A stretch of 53,712 bases of DNA from BS750m-G69 sp964441235 (GCA_964441235.1 CAYTUQ010000023.1:1-53712); one strand, 5' to 3'. Positions 18,649-27,123 are shown, counted from the first letter of the stretch. Notes: generated by a model not told the origin, from the sequence alone. Numbers and translations: made by a program.

Positions 18649-19797
18649 TTAACTTTGCCTTATTATTTTACAAATTCTTTCTACATTTTCTAAATCCAAA
18701 TCGGGATATATCGGTAAACAAATCACCTGTTCTGCTACTTTCTCAGCAACAGGCAAATTACCGGGTCGTGCCGACGGCAATCCTCTATACGTTGGCGTTT
18801 GACTTATCAGCGGATAAAAATATCTGCGGGCATAGATATTATTTCGCTTTAAAAGTTCATATACTGCATCGCGATCTTTTCCGTATTCGGTATTTTCAAT
18901 TAATATCGGGAAATAGGAGTAATTGTGCTGAGTGTTTGTAAAATCCTTTAGAAATTTTATTCCGGGTACATCTGCCAATCGTTGCCGATAGTATTCAGCA
19001 ATTATTTTGCTTTTATTGATATTTTCGTCAACGGACTTTAATTGCAATAAACCCAAAGCGGCCTGAAATTCATTCATTTTTCCGTTTATTCCCGGACCTA
19101 CAATTGTTACTTCATCGGCAAAGCCGAAATTTTTAAGAAAATCTATTCTGTGTTTCATCTTTTCGTTATTGGTAATAATTGCTCCGCCTTCAAACGTGTT
19201 AAATACTTTCGTGGCATGGAAACTCAAAACCGACAAATCGCCAAAATTCAGTATGGAATTCCCATTAACTTTTACACCAAAAGCATGGGCTGCGTCATAA
19301 ATAACTTTTAAGCCGTAGATGTCCGCAATCTCCTGGATCCGGTCCACATCGGCAGGATTGCCGTAAACATGGACAGGTAAAATAGCCGTGGTTTTCGGTG
19401 TAATCAGGGCTTCAATATTTTCGGGATTAATATTTAAAGTCTCAGGTGAAATATCGCAAAAAACCGGTGTAATACCGTTCCAATGCAATGCATGGGTTGT
19501 GGCAATAAAGGAAAAAGGCGTTGTAATTACTTCTCCCGTGATTCTTAATGCTTGCAGAGAAAGAATCAGTCCTAAAGTTCCATTAGTAACCAGCGAGCAG
19601 TATTTTACTTCAAGGTAATCACACAGTTTTTGTTCAAATTCCTGATGATATATGCCGTCGTTTGTTAGTTTTTTGTTTTGCCAGATATTCTTTAGATACT
19701 TATTAAATTCAGTCAAAGGAGGTAAAGACGGGCTTGTAACAAATATCTTGTTGGGGTGATCAATCCCCTTTTTTCTCATAATAATATCTCTCGCCAT
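18649..19797 (-). CDS. DegT/DnrJ/EryC1/StrS sugar aminotransferase
   Basis: A 382-residue PLP-dependent sugar aminotransferase. Visible are the substrate/PLP loop LVTNGTLGL (69-77), the ring-stacking and aspartate region VIYDAAHAFG (165-174, D168), and the Schiff-base lysine K197 in SFHATKVFNTFEGGA. The family turns 4-keto (or 3-keto) nucleotide sugars into amino sugars, as in WecE or perosamine synthase; which sugar is used cannot be read here. An alternative ATG at residue 7 is possible. It is the first gene of the leftward glycan cluster. It follows a 1.7-kb repeat island and almost abuts the ATP-grasp/HAD gene. Confidence 0.92.
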   Translation of the reverse strand: MARDIIMRKKGIDHPNKIFVTSPSLPPLTEFNKYLKNIWQNKKLTNDGIYHQEFEQKLCDYLEVKYCSLVTNGTLGLILSLQALRITGEVITTPFSFIATTHALHWNGITPVFCDISPETLNINPENIEALITPKTTAILPVHVYGNPADVDRIQEIADIYGLKVIYDAAHAFGVKVNGNSILNFGDLSVLSFHATKVFNTFEGGAIITNNEKMKHRIDFLKNFGFADEVTIVGPGINGKMNEFQAALGLLQLKSVDENINKSKIIAEYYRQRLADVPGIKFLKDFTNTQHNYSYFPILIENTEYGKDRDAVYELLKRNNIYARRYFYPLISQTPTYRGLPSARPGNLPVAEKVAEQVICLPIYPDLDLENVERICKIIRQS

Positions 19798-20000
19798 TAC
19801 TGTTTAGCTTTTTACTCTACATTTATACAGTTGAATTATTTTTATTATGCAATACTTCCATATCAACCCTGCAAAATATCTTGCTTCAATTAAATATCCC
19901 TCTTGTGTCACCCAGCTATGCATTATCAATTTTCAATTAGTCTCTTAATCCTCAAATTCTTGTTATTTTCTTTACCCCGTTGGATAAGTCATTGATGAAA

Positions 20001-20016
20001 TCCGGCAGCCGCCGGA
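20001..20016. repeat. GC-rich palindrome TCCGGCNNNNGCCGGA
   Basis: TCCGGC and GCCGGA arms flank AGCC. The same 16-bp pattern occurs in csrA (21522-21537) and in the csrA-fliW gap (21791-21806), and a close version at 44-63. Confidence 0.6.
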
Positions 20017-20097
20017 CATATATAGTGTCTAACCGAAAAGTCGATTATATTGTAAAATATCAATGTCAAAACGCTATAAAAAATGATGTCATTCTGA

Positions 20098-20181
20098 GGA
20101 GGAACGACGAAGAATCTCAGACACTATATGTTTAAAATTCGTTTGAGATTCTTCATTTCACTACGTTCCATTCAGAATGAC
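20098..20181. repeat. GTCATTCTGA...GAAGAATCT palindromic repeat, copy 1
   Basis: GTCATTCTGAGG and GAAGAATCTC at the left are mirrored by GAGATTCTTC and TCAGAATGAC at the right, giving an imperfect 84-bp palindrome. Motifs of this form are common interspersed repeats in several bacterial phyla. A second copy is at 20513-20594. Confidence 0.7.
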
Positions 20182-20466
20182 AACCTCTGTAATTCTGTAG
20201 AAACATAGGTATTATGGTGATTTTTATTGACTTTCGTGGAAATCAGTCGATTATTCAGATCACAATATTGCCTTAATATACTCATCTCTAATCGGTTACG
20301 GGTTTTCGTTCAGATACTATATAAGAACTATCCAACGGGGTAAAGAATATTTTAATTTCTCAACGGTAAAAAAGCATAATGTATATTAAATATCAAATTT
20401 TCCAGAGACGCCTGTTACACAAATTATTTTCGGAGGCTGAGATTAGATCCGCCAGATGGCGGATTA

Positions 20467-20640
20467 AAATTTGCATTTTGAAGTTTGATGGAATCGTAAA
20501 AAGTATCAAAACTGTCATTCTGAACGAGGTACGAGTGAAGAATCTCTACTGGTTCTCGTCGGAGATTCTTCTTCGCTTCGCTCATCAGAATGACACATAT
20601 AATCACTTTTTACGAAACCATCAAGTTTGCAATTTGAAAT
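20467..20640. repeat. Nested palindromic element with GTCATTCTGA repeat, copy 2
   Basis: The core (20513-20594) has GTCATTCTGA and GAAGAATCTC mirrored by GAGATTCTTC and TCAGAATGAC. Outside it TGATGGAATCGTAAAAAGT pairs with ACTTTTTACGAAACCATCA with two mismatches, and an outer AATTTGCA/TGCAAATT-like pairing is weaker. The right end runs into the 68-bp family E copy. Confidence 0.65.
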
Positions 20641-20645
20641 TCTGG

Positions 20646-20713
20646 TTTACCCCGTTGAATATTGCTATTTATTCTGGTGAACGATCATTATGATAGTTAT
20701 TCCACGGGGTTTA
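20646..20713. repeat. Family E inverted-repeat element, 68 bp
   Basis: Ends TTTACCCCGTTGAATA (20646-20661) and TATTCCACGGGGTTTA (20698-20713) pair with one mismatch. The 84 bp spanning it (20636-20719) is about 90% identical to the reverse complement of 51143-51226, so it is a dispersed element. Inner sequence is non-coding. Confidence 0.78.
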
Positions 20714-20854
20714 TCCAGGTTGGGAATGGTTAACTTGTCCATCGTCCTGATTCATCGGTATAAATAGTGGAACGTAGATGAATTGTAAAAGGAAAAAGTG
20801 AGAAGCGTGTGGCATAGTTAGCAGGTGACGAACCACTGCTTTAGACATTGCACT

Positions 20855-20960
20855 ATAACTCAGGAGCATTGCTCTACAACTCAGGAGCATCTCGCAGCAA
20901 CTCAGGAACATCACGCAGTGACTCCGCAGCATCACGCAGCAACTCAGATATATTGCAAGT
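20855..20960. repeat. 21-bp minisatellite
   Basis: About five units of roughly AACTCAGGAGCATCTCGCAGC with substitutions. Unit length is a multiple of three, so it leaves an open frame on the minus strand, but that frame has no other support as a gene. No spacers are present, so this is not a CRISPR array. Confidence 0.7.
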
Positions 20961-20984
20961 TTAAGTCTATATCAACCATTAACC

Positions 20985-21125
20985 ATTAACCCATCAACCC
21001 ATTAACCATCAACCATTATCCATTAACCATTATCCATTAACCATTATCCATTAACCATTATCCATTAACCATTATCCATTAACCATTAACCATCAACCAT
21101 CAACCATCAATTAACCATCAATCCT
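20985..21125. repeat. Low-complexity CCATTAA/CCATTATCCATTAA tandem tract
   Basis: 7-bp and 14-bp units (CCATTAA, CCATTAT, CCATCAA) repeat for about 140 bp. A related tract with CCATCCA and CCATTAA units lies at 48839-48896. Confidence 0.75.
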
Positions 21126-21475
21126 GATATTCTCTAACATTTTTACTCACGGCTTCGCCCTCTCACTCCCATCAAGCAAGTCAAAAGAGGGTTTATTAAA
21201 GTTATTTCAGCTAACTTACAACTACATTATAGTGAACAGATATATTCTGCATTAATTCTTAAAGTATGATTAAACGAACCTCTTATCTGCTCTTTCATAA
21301 TTTGTTAATTTTACTAGTTTGTACATCATTCCGATTAAAAGATTCATGGTGTTTTATGACGTTTAAATTTCTCCACCACCATTTTTGTAACTTAACCCAA
21401 AAATACTTCCAGATTAGTCCCAAAAAATATTTCGAAGTAATAACTTGCCCAGCCGGTGTAACCCACCTATTCATA

Positions 21476-21712
21476 TTATTTTACCACCTTCATCAGATTT
21501 GCCAGGAAATGAGGTTTTAAATCCGGCAGCTGCCGGACTGCTGCCCGGTTTTCTGCCTGGATAATATTATATACTTCTTCACGATGAACGGGAATTTCCA
21601 GTGGAGCAGTTATTCCTACTTTCACATGTCCGGAAGAACATTCCAGTATAGATATTATTATATTGTTACCGATGCGAATACTCTCTTTAGACTTCCTTGT
21701 CAGTACTAACAT
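21476..21712 (-). CDS. csrA: Carbon storage regulator CsrA
   Basis: A 78-residue RNA-binding regulator. It opens with the diagnostic MLVLTRKSKESIRIGN, followed by the beta-strand IIISILE, VKVGITAP and the RNA-contact segment VHREEVY with R44. CsrA dimers bind GGA motifs in leader RNAs; beside fliW it most likely represses flagellin translation until FliW titrates it. Family members are usually 60-75 residues. Here a C-terminal extension (about 59-78) begins exactly at a perfect 16-bp GC-rich palindrome (21522-21537, encoding V59-D64) seen elsewhere as an intergenic repeat. It lies 232 bp downstream of fliW, the last gene of the hook-filament block. Confidence 0.95.
   Translation of the reverse strand: MLVLTRKSKESIRIGNNIIISILECSSGHVKVGITAPLEIPVHREEVYNIIQAENRAAVRQLPDLKPHFLANLMKVVK
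21522..21537. repeat. GC-rich palindrome inside csrA
   Basis: TCCGGCAGCTGCCGGA, a perfect 16-bp palindrome within the csrA coding sequence (residues 59-64). It matches palindromes at 20001 and 21791 apart from the central bases. It could form a hairpin near the 3' end of the csrA message. Confidence 0.6.
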
Positions 21713-21790
21713 TCTCCATCCCTGGATTTATTACATTCTAATTTCTTAACTATTCAGCTCTTTTTTATCCACGAATTTCACCTGTCTGCG

Positions 21791-21806
21791 TCCGGCGGTT
21801 GCCGGA
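21791..21806. repeat. GC-rich palindrome between fliW and csrA
   Basis: TCCGGCGGTTGCCGGA, embedded in a longer CCTGTC...GGACAGG pairing. Another small GC hairpin (CCGCCTTGGCGG) is at about 21870. These lie in the 232-bp spacer upstream of csrA and could affect its message. Confidence 0.55.
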
Positions 21807-21944
21807 CAGGCAGGCGAATGGACACGAATAGTTTTTTAAATTTTCGTTCGTGTCAATTTGTGCTTGTCCCGCCTTGGCGGTAGTCGTTTGTGGACTTATC
21901 TCATTTCTTAAGATTGTCTTTTCCGATACATTTAAATTCAACAA

Positions 21945-22424
21945 TTAACTCAAGCCTTCTTTTACCGAATACTCTATCGATAGGTTTTTATCTTCCAATA
22001 TTACCTGACATCCAACCTTATCCTTATTATTAATAACTATAGGTGCTTTAATGTTAGCAGTGAGTTGTTGTCTTTCATTATCTACTTTTAGAATGACGTA
22101 AATTTCCGTGTCATCTATAGATTTACCAGGGTCAATACCGATATTCTTCAATTCCTTGAAAGGTATCTTAATTTGATCCCGTATTTTCAATAATCTAATA
22201 TCTAAAATCAGCATGGAAATGTCCGGTTCTTCTAACGATTGTAACACCCTGAATGGTGGATAATCTTTTAATTCATCTACCGTAAATCTTGTCAGTGTCT
22301 CGAAACCTGGTAAACCGTATATGAATTTAATAACGTTTTCCTCGTTAACCTCTACGTCACCAAAGATTATATTATTTTCGGAGGCAGATGGCTCTTCATA
22401 ACTTGTACACTGTTGTTTAATCAT
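21945..22424 (-). CDS. fliW: Flagellar assembly factor FliW
   Basis: A 159-residue FliW. Family signals are the FIYGLPGFETLTRFTV segment, FRVLQSLEEPDISMLI, the DTEIYVILKV strand and the closing TANIKAPIVIN. FliW binds either flagellin or CsrA; when flagellin is low FliW frees it and sequesters CsrA, relieving repression. The start is at 22424, overlapping the flgL stop by four bases, so the two are translationally coupled. The N-terminus (about 18 residues) is longer than in many homologues. Its partner csrA follows in the same orientation. Confidence 0.95.
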   Translation of the reverse strand: MIKQQCTSYEEPSASENNIIFGDVEVNEENVIKFIYGLPGFETLTRFTVDELKDYPPFRVLQSLEEPDISMLILDIRLLKIRDQIKIPFKELKNIGIDPGKSIDDTEIYVILKVDNERQQLTANIKAPIVINNKDKVGCQVILEDKNLSIEYSVKEGLS

Positions 22425-23302
22425 GTTATAAACTCTAAAAGATTTAATTGAATTGCATCTGAAGTTGTACTTAAGGCTGCTTTATAAGCCATTTCCTCAG
22501 CGTTATACTCGGTAATGGCTTTGGATAAATCCACATCTTCCGTTTGAGACAGATAAGAACGCAGATTCATATTAGCAGTATCCAGACGTTTCTCAGTCAT
22601 TGTCAATTGATTTTTAACAGAGCCGAGAGCAGATGTTAGAGAAAACAATTCCTCGGATGCAGAAGAAATATCTTCAATAGAAGATTGAATGTCGGTTGTA
22701 TTATTACTGCTGAGGGCGTTTCTCAGTTCAATAAGGGATGAAAATAAATCTGTATCTTCCAATTGCGAACCTGTTATATTTATTGATACATTATAATTTT
22801 CCGCTATCCGACGGTCAATATTCTGCGAATTACCATTATACGTTACAGTACCGCCATCGTATGAGAATGGTTTATCTCCAAGAGTATTCGTACCGCTAAA
22901 TACATATTTGCCAAGGTATGTACTATTTGCCAGATTAATAGTATCATTAATAACACTATCAATTTTATCAGAAAATATAGTGCGTATTTCCGCATTATTT
23001 GATTCATCAGCAGCCTGAATAGCGATTTCTTTTGCATCGATCATAGTTGAAGATATATTATCTAATAAACTGGTTGTTGTATCGAGCCATCCATTTGCAT
23101 CGTTAATATTTTTAAGATACTGTTCATTTCTTGATATCGTTTTTCTAAATCTGGATGCTCTTGCAAATCGAACAGGATCATTTGAAGAATTCCGAACTTC
23201 CTTACCCGATGCAATTGCTGTCTGATGTTTATTCATATTTTCCCTGCTTCTATTAACATTCTGCAGTAAACTTCTTGTAATGATGGATTGTGTAATACGC
23301 AT
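22421..23302 (-). CDS. flgL: Hook-filament junction protein FlgL (HAP3)
   Basis: A 293-residue flagellin-like protein that joins the hook-associated FlgK ring to the filament. The N-terminal helix MRITQSIITRSLLQNVNRS and the NDPVRFARA stretch (about 38-46), plus the C-terminal helix DLSKAITEYNAEEMAYKAAL, are standard for FlgL. The length is typical. It is secreted through the flagellar export gate and has no signal peptide. It follows flgK across a 369-bp repeat-bearing gap and overlaps fliW by four bases. Confidence 0.95.
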   Translation of the reverse strand: MRITQSIITRSLLQNVNRSRENMNKHQTAIASGKEVRNSSNDPVRFARASRFRKTISRNEQYLKNINDANGWLDTTTSLLDNISSTMIDAKEIAIQAADESNNAEIRTIFSDKIDSVINDTINLANSTYLGKYVFSGTNTLGDKPFSYDGGTVTYNGNSQNIDRRIAENYNVSINITGSQLEDTDLFSSLIELRNALSSNNTTDIQSSIEDISSASEELFSLTSALGSVKNQLTMTEKRLDTANMNLRSYLSQTEDVDLSKAITEYNAEEMAYKAALSTTSDAIQLNLLEFIT

Positions 23303-23671
23303 ATTTCACTCCTTTCAATCAAATGCTCATTATAGATCCGAAGTGATCCTTTTATTTATTCCCTTTAACATTGTTCTTTACAGCTCCATAGCTTTTCGTC
23401 CACAACGAAGCATGTCTCATCTCAAGATCACGGAGGATTCCTATGGAAGATCCCTATCCCAACGGGATCTCTTTGAGATGGGAAAGAGATATCTTTCCAA
23501 AGGAATCTTCGATCGACAAAAGTTGATATTTTCAAAATACATAAATTGTATATTGTTAATTGTTAATTGGTCATTGTTCATCAGGCACTTTTCACTTTAG
23601 GCACTTTTCCGTCAGTAGCCGGATGCCTTTGGCAAGTTCACTTTTAACTTTAGACACTTTCATAAAAAACT
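23303..23671. other. Repeat-bearing gap between flgK and flgL
   Basis: No gene. It carries the second copy of the 3336-3510 repeat (CCACAACGAAGCATG at about 23400, AAAGTTGATATTTT from about 23519) and a double-hairpin module (CCC-AAC-GGG at 23458-23466, then ATCTC-TTT-GAGAT at 23467-23479). A GAAAGGAGTG Shine-Dalgarno precedes flgL. Confidence 0.6.
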
Positions 23672-25021
23672 TTACAGCATATTAAGAACAGTCTGCATCA
23701 TTTCGTCAACTGTTGCAACCACTTGAGCTGCCGCTTGATATGCCTGCTCGTATTCGATAAGATTAGTCATTTCTTCATCGAGAGATACACCTGAAACCGA
23801 ATCCCGTTGATTTTTAAGGTTTTGAACAACCATCTCTTCACTTTTCCTCAAGAATCCAGATTCTTGAACGTGGCTACCAATTTGACTTATGGTTGTATTA
23901 TAGAAATCAAATACTGTGTTACCCTGAATACCCTGATAAAATTGGAGATCAAAAACTTCCTGAGCTATCGAGCTGTCACCTGGTTTACCCGACGATTCCG
24001 CCGATGCAATAACAGATGGGTTAATAAAAACATCATTACTTACTCTTAAATTATTGGCACCTGTTACATCATCTGCAAAAAAATTGATTCCTGTAGTTCC
24101 ATCAACACTGTAACCTTTTGAATGAATTGCATTCACCTGCTCAGCAATGCTACTTGCTAGTGTATTGAGCTTACTGATATAATCAGGAATATACCGATTA
24201 TTTATTTCAATCAAACTGCCAAGTTCACCCGAATTAATATCAACAAGACGCTTTCCGTCAACCAGTTGGATATTAGCAGTTGTGATACCGCCTTCTCTAG
24301 AAATATTAACACTAAGATTATTTACATAATCATTTGATACTAAAATTTGACCATCAGTTGAAATCGTAACTTCACCATTTGACCCTTCGCGAATATCAAT
24401 ATTTATAAGATTTGAAAGATTACTGATCAATAAATCTCGCTGGTCCATAAGATCATTTGAGTAATTTGCGCTCACCTGCTTACTGATGGAATTAATCTGG
24501 TCAACAATCTGGTTTACCTGAGTCACTTTATCTTGAATATCCGTGTTAATTTGTTGATTTAGATTATCCAGATCAGAATAAATACGATTGAATGTCTTCG
24601 ATAACAATACTCCTTTATCTCGAACTATTGTGCGGGCATACTGACTTTCTGGATCATTGGTAAGATCACCCCACGAATTCCAAAATTCTGACATAATATT
24701 ACTCAAACCCGCTTCAAGAGGTTCTCCAAATATATTCTCTATCTGAGTCATTATCATTTCATCCGTTTGGTATTTCCCAAGATTTTGATTTTCATAAAAC
24801 AGTTGATTTTCTACAAAACGCTGGCGAATACGGGTTACGTTATCTGCTGTAATTTTATTATTAAACCCTGCTTGTTGAGAATTAAGACCTAACAGGTCTA
24901 CTCGTCTTCTTTTATATCCATCAGTATTGATATTGGATATATTCTTAGCTACGGTATTAATAGCTGACTGTTGGTCTGCCAGCGCTTGTTTTGTTATATT
25001 TAATATACTGGATATAGACAT
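23672..25021 (-). CDS. flgK: Hook-associated protein FlgK (HAP1)
   Basis: A 449-residue FlgK. The N-terminal rod/hook signature reads ALADQQSAINTVAKNISNINTDGYKRRRV and the C-terminal flagellar motif has EEMTNLIEYEQAYQAAAQVV. Between them is a long coiled region (about 140-200) and the usual GSLIEINNRYIPDY segment. FlgK forms the first junction layer on the hook. The length is at the short end of the family. It lies 7 bp downstream of flgN, its likely export chaperone. Confidence 0.95.
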   Translation of the reverse strand: MSISSILNITKQALADQQSAINTVAKNISNINTDGYKRRRVDLLGLNSQQAGFNNKITADNVTRIRQRFVENQLFYENQNLGKYQTDEMIMTQIENIFGEPLEAGLSNIMSEFWNSWGDLTNDPESQYARTIVRDKGVLLSKTFNRIYSDLDNLNQQINTDIQDKVTQVNQIVDQINSISKQVSANYSNDLMDQRDLLISNLSNLINIDIREGSNGEVTISTDGQILVSNDYVNNLSVNISREGGITTANIQLVDGKRLVDINSGELGSLIEINNRYIPDYISKLNTLASSIAEQVNAIHSKGYSVDGTTGINFFADDVTGANNLRVSNDVFINPSVIASAESSGKPGDSSIAQEVFDLQFYQGIQGNTVFDFYNTTISQIGSHVQESGFLRKSEEMVVQNLKNQRDSVSGVSLDEEMTNLIEYEQAYQAAAQVVATVDEMMQTVLNML

Positions 25022-25028
25022 AACTTCC

Positions 25029-25562
25029 TCAAATTTGGAAATTCAGCACTTTATTTCCATCCTCTGGTGTAGTAACAATTCCATTTACATTATATATTTC
25101 AGAAGATTCATTATCCGTTCGTAAGAAGAGATGTGCTAAACCTTTGATATGTTCAATAGAAAAATTTAACAAATAACTATTTTCTCGATTTATACTGGTT
25201 ATCTCATCAAGACTTGTTTTTAACTGATAACGCAGATTAATAAAACTTATAGAATACTCTGCAGGTGCAATTTCCATAATCGTTTTAAGCTTTGGCTCTT
25301 TTTCAGCCAATTTATATTTCCGACTAAGAGTAACGACATGTTCACTACGAATTTTAGCCAAAGATTTTACCTTTTGAATAAGCACCTGCTCCTCAATCAC
25401 ACATTTTCTCAATTTTTCAACATCACCAATGACAATTGCTTCCTGTTTGCTCTGCAGCATCTCCAACAGTTGCTTATAAAGAGCAGCTTCTTTTGAAAGA
25501 ACTTCGACTAAATAGTCAAATTGTTGATTATCATTATCAGTTGTAATTTCATTCATTATCAA
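25029..25562 (-). CDS. flgN: FlgN-like export chaperone for FlgK/FlgL
   Basis: A 177-residue, largely alpha-helical protein of the FlgN type. The typical N-terminal helices appear as LVEVLSKEAALYKQLLEML followed by KQEAIV, and a long coiled coil with a final hydrophobic helix (ENSYLLNFSIEHIKGLAHL). FlgN binds FlgK and FlgL in the cytoplasm before export. The assignment rests on fold pattern and position between flgJ and flgK. It overlaps the flgJ stop by 14 bases. Two ATG codons are two residues apart; either may be used. Confidence 0.8.
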   Translation of the reverse strand: MIMNEITTDNDNQQFDYLVEVLSKEAALYKQLLEMLQSKQEAIVIGDVEKLRKCVIEEQVLIQKVKSLAKIRSEHVVTLSRKYKLAEKEPKLKTIMEIAPAEYSISFINLRYQLKTSLDEITSINRENSYLLNFSIEHIKGLAHLFLRTDNESSEIYNVNGIVTTPEDGNKVLNFQI

Positions 25563-25956
25563 TATCTCTTATTGTTCTGATTGCTTGAATATTGTCGATA
25601 AAAGTACCATTAGATAATTTATCCAGATTGAGAATTTCATCTTTATCTTTCAGTGACCTAAAAATAATATCCGCTAATCCAAATCCACCCTGGTTTGCAA
25701 GTGCTTCTCCCATAACTGAGCTGAACATCATAGAAGAAAGTGTATTTTTAGAACCGGCAAGTGAACTTTTTGGAATAGTTTTTTCCATAGCCTTAAACAA
25801 TTGAGTTATGAAAAGGCCCTCCAAATCTTTACACTTTTGGCGCAATTTAATTTCCCGTGCCTTTTCTTCATTGAAAACATTTTTAACTTCTTTAGATGAA
25901 TCCGGGGAATTCAAATTTTGAGAGACTATTTTTGCATTAGAATCAATTGTTATCAA
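25549..25956 (-). CDS. flgJ: Rod-binding protein, FlgJ N-terminal domain only
   Basis: A 135-residue protein with the rod-cap domain of FlgJ: KDLEGLFITQLFKAMEKTIP (about 44-63), then SSMMFSSVMGEALANQGGFGLADII. The C-terminal peptidoglycan hydrolase (glucosaminidase) of enterobacterial FlgJ is missing, as in many non-enteric bacteria where a separate enzyme cuts the wall. None is visible in this window. It sits between flgI and flgN. Confidence 0.88.
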   Translation of the reverse strand: MITIDSNAKIVSQNLNSPDSSKEVKNVFNEEKAREIKLRQKCKDLEGLFITQLFKAMEKTIPKSSLAGSKNTLSSMMFSSVMGEALANQGGFGLADIIFRSLKDKDEILNLDKLSNGTFIDNIQAIRTIRDIDNE

Positions 25957-25965
25957 AAAAACCTC

Positions 25966-27123
25966 TTACATAATAATTAACTTTGCTGATAAAGCGCCTG
26001 CCTGTTTTATGGCTTGAAAAATAGCGATGATATCCCTGGGTCTCACACCAAGCTCATTCAACGCAGAAGCAAGCTCACTTACTGTTGCTGTAGGCTTTAT
26101 TACCGCAGTTTTTGCTTCACTTTCCTGTACAGTTGTTTCAGTTTTATACTCCACTACCGTTTGTCCGGCATTACTAAAAGGCGCAACAGGTTGGGAAATA
26201 ATGGGCGTTCGTTTTATATGAATTGTCAAACTACCATGTGAAATCATCACCTCTCCAATTTTCACATTTCCTCCGGCAACAATAGTACCTGTCCTTTCAT
26301 TGATAACAACACGAGCTTCAACATCGGGCTGTACCATTAGTGTTTCAGCACTTGCTATAAATAGTACTGCCTCTTCCTGTGTCTTAATTGACCCGGGAAA
26401 CGTCAATTCTATGACACCAGCATTTATAGAGCGAGCCGTGGCTTTATCCCTTCCTTTTTCATTTCTACCTCTATACCAGGTATTAATCGCTTCTGCTATC
26501 CGACTTGCAGTAACAAAGTCCGGTTCGATTAATAGAAACCGAATAGGTTGCTTGAGGTCAAATTCCTGATTGGCTGAAGCTCTTTTCATTATAGCACCAT
26601 TAGGTACTCTTCCTACAAGTGCATGGTTTTTCCGCGTCTTCTCACCAGCATCTGTTTCTATGTTATACCCTCCAATAGATACCGGGCCTTGTGCCTGACC
26701 GTAATAAGTTCCGCTGCTACTTAAGAGCGGAGTTGTAATCAGAACACCACCTTCAAGACTTGTAGCATCGCCCAGAGATGAAACGATTACGTCAAAATGT
26801 GATCCAATGCGACCAAACGCTGGCGTCTTTGCTGTAACCATAACTGCTGCAACATTCCGAGTACGTAGCTGTTCCTTGTTTACAGTAATCCCAAATCTAT
26901 CAAGCATATTACTTATACTTTGTACAGTAAAAACTGCCCCTCTACTACTACTTGCCCTATCACCGGTTCCACTCAATCCAGTAACCAGTCCATAACCGAC
27001 CAGTAACTCCTGAAACGCATTCTCAATAGTTACAATATCTTTTATTCTCACCTCAGCAGCATAAAGAAAAGTTGAAAACATTATAGCATAAAGAAATATT
27101 ATTCTACACTTATACCCAATCAA
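25966..27123 (-). CDS. flgI: Flagellar P-ring protein FlgI
   Basis: A 385-residue periplasmic P-ring protein. Diagnostic segments include VRIKDIVTIENAFQELLVGY, GLVTGLSGTGD, ARVVINERTGTIVAGGNVKIG and the closing ALNELGVRPRDIIAI. An N-terminal signal peptide (IIFLYAIMFSTFLYAAEV) is present. The open frame begins further upstream at 27183 inside flgH; the TTG at 27123, sharing TTGA with the flgH stop, is the best translational start, though the ATG at 27081 is possible. The ring surrounds the rod in the peptidoglycan layer, which supports a diderm host. Confidence 0.94.
   Translation of the reverse strand: MIGYKCRIIFLYAIMFSTFLYAAEVRIKDIVTIENAFQELLVGYGLVTGLSGTGDRASSSRGAVFTVQSISNMLDRFGITVNKEQLRTRNVAAVMVTAKTPAFGRIGSHFDVIVSSLGDATSLEGGVLITTPLLSSSGTYYGQAQGPVSIGGYNIETDAGEKTRKNHALVGRVPNGAIMKRASANQEFDLKQPIRFLLIEPDFVTASRIAEAINTWYRGRNEKGRDKATARSINAGVIELTFPGSIKTQEEAVLFIASAETLMVQPDVEARVVINERTGTIVAGGNVKIGEVMISHGSLTIHIKRTPIISQPVAPFSNAGQTVVEYKTETTVQESEAKTAVIKPTATVSELASALNELGVRPRDIIAIFQAIKQAGALSAKLIIM

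Larger units (their letters stand above)
19971..20344. repeat. Family E inverted-repeat element, long copy with nested repeats
   Basis: The 16-bp ends TTTACCCCGTTGGATA (19971-19986) and TATCCAACGGGGTAAA (20329-20344) are perfect complements. Inside, ATATAGTGTCTAACCGAAAA (from about 20021) pairs with the complement of ATATAGTATCTGAACGAAAA near 20300. Inside that lies a GTCATTCTGA palindrome (20098-20181). The nesting suggests successive insertions into one spot. Non-coding. Confidence 0.72.
19798..21475. other. Gene-free island of nested inverted repeats
   Basis: No credible gene in 1.7 kb. It holds, left to right: a 374-bp inverted-repeat element (19971-20344) with further palindromes inside, a second palindromic block (20467-20640), a compact 68-bp element (20646-20713), a 21-bp minisatellite (20855-20960) and a low-complexity CCATTAA tract (20985-21125). 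The segment 21130-21475 has no recognisable feature. It separates the glycan cluster from csrA. Confidence 0.7.

Noticed and set aside
18570..18941. 123-codon plus-strand frame over the aminotransferase gene
   Set aside because: Antisense to two well-supported genes, no motif and no ribosome-binding site.
20711..20935. 74-codon frame on the minus strand with a repeating pattern
   Set aside because: It is a translation of the 21-bp minisatellite; no ribosome-binding site and no family resemblance.
20855..21125. CRISPR array
   Set aside because: The repeats are directly adjacent, with no unique spacers, and no cas genes are nearby.
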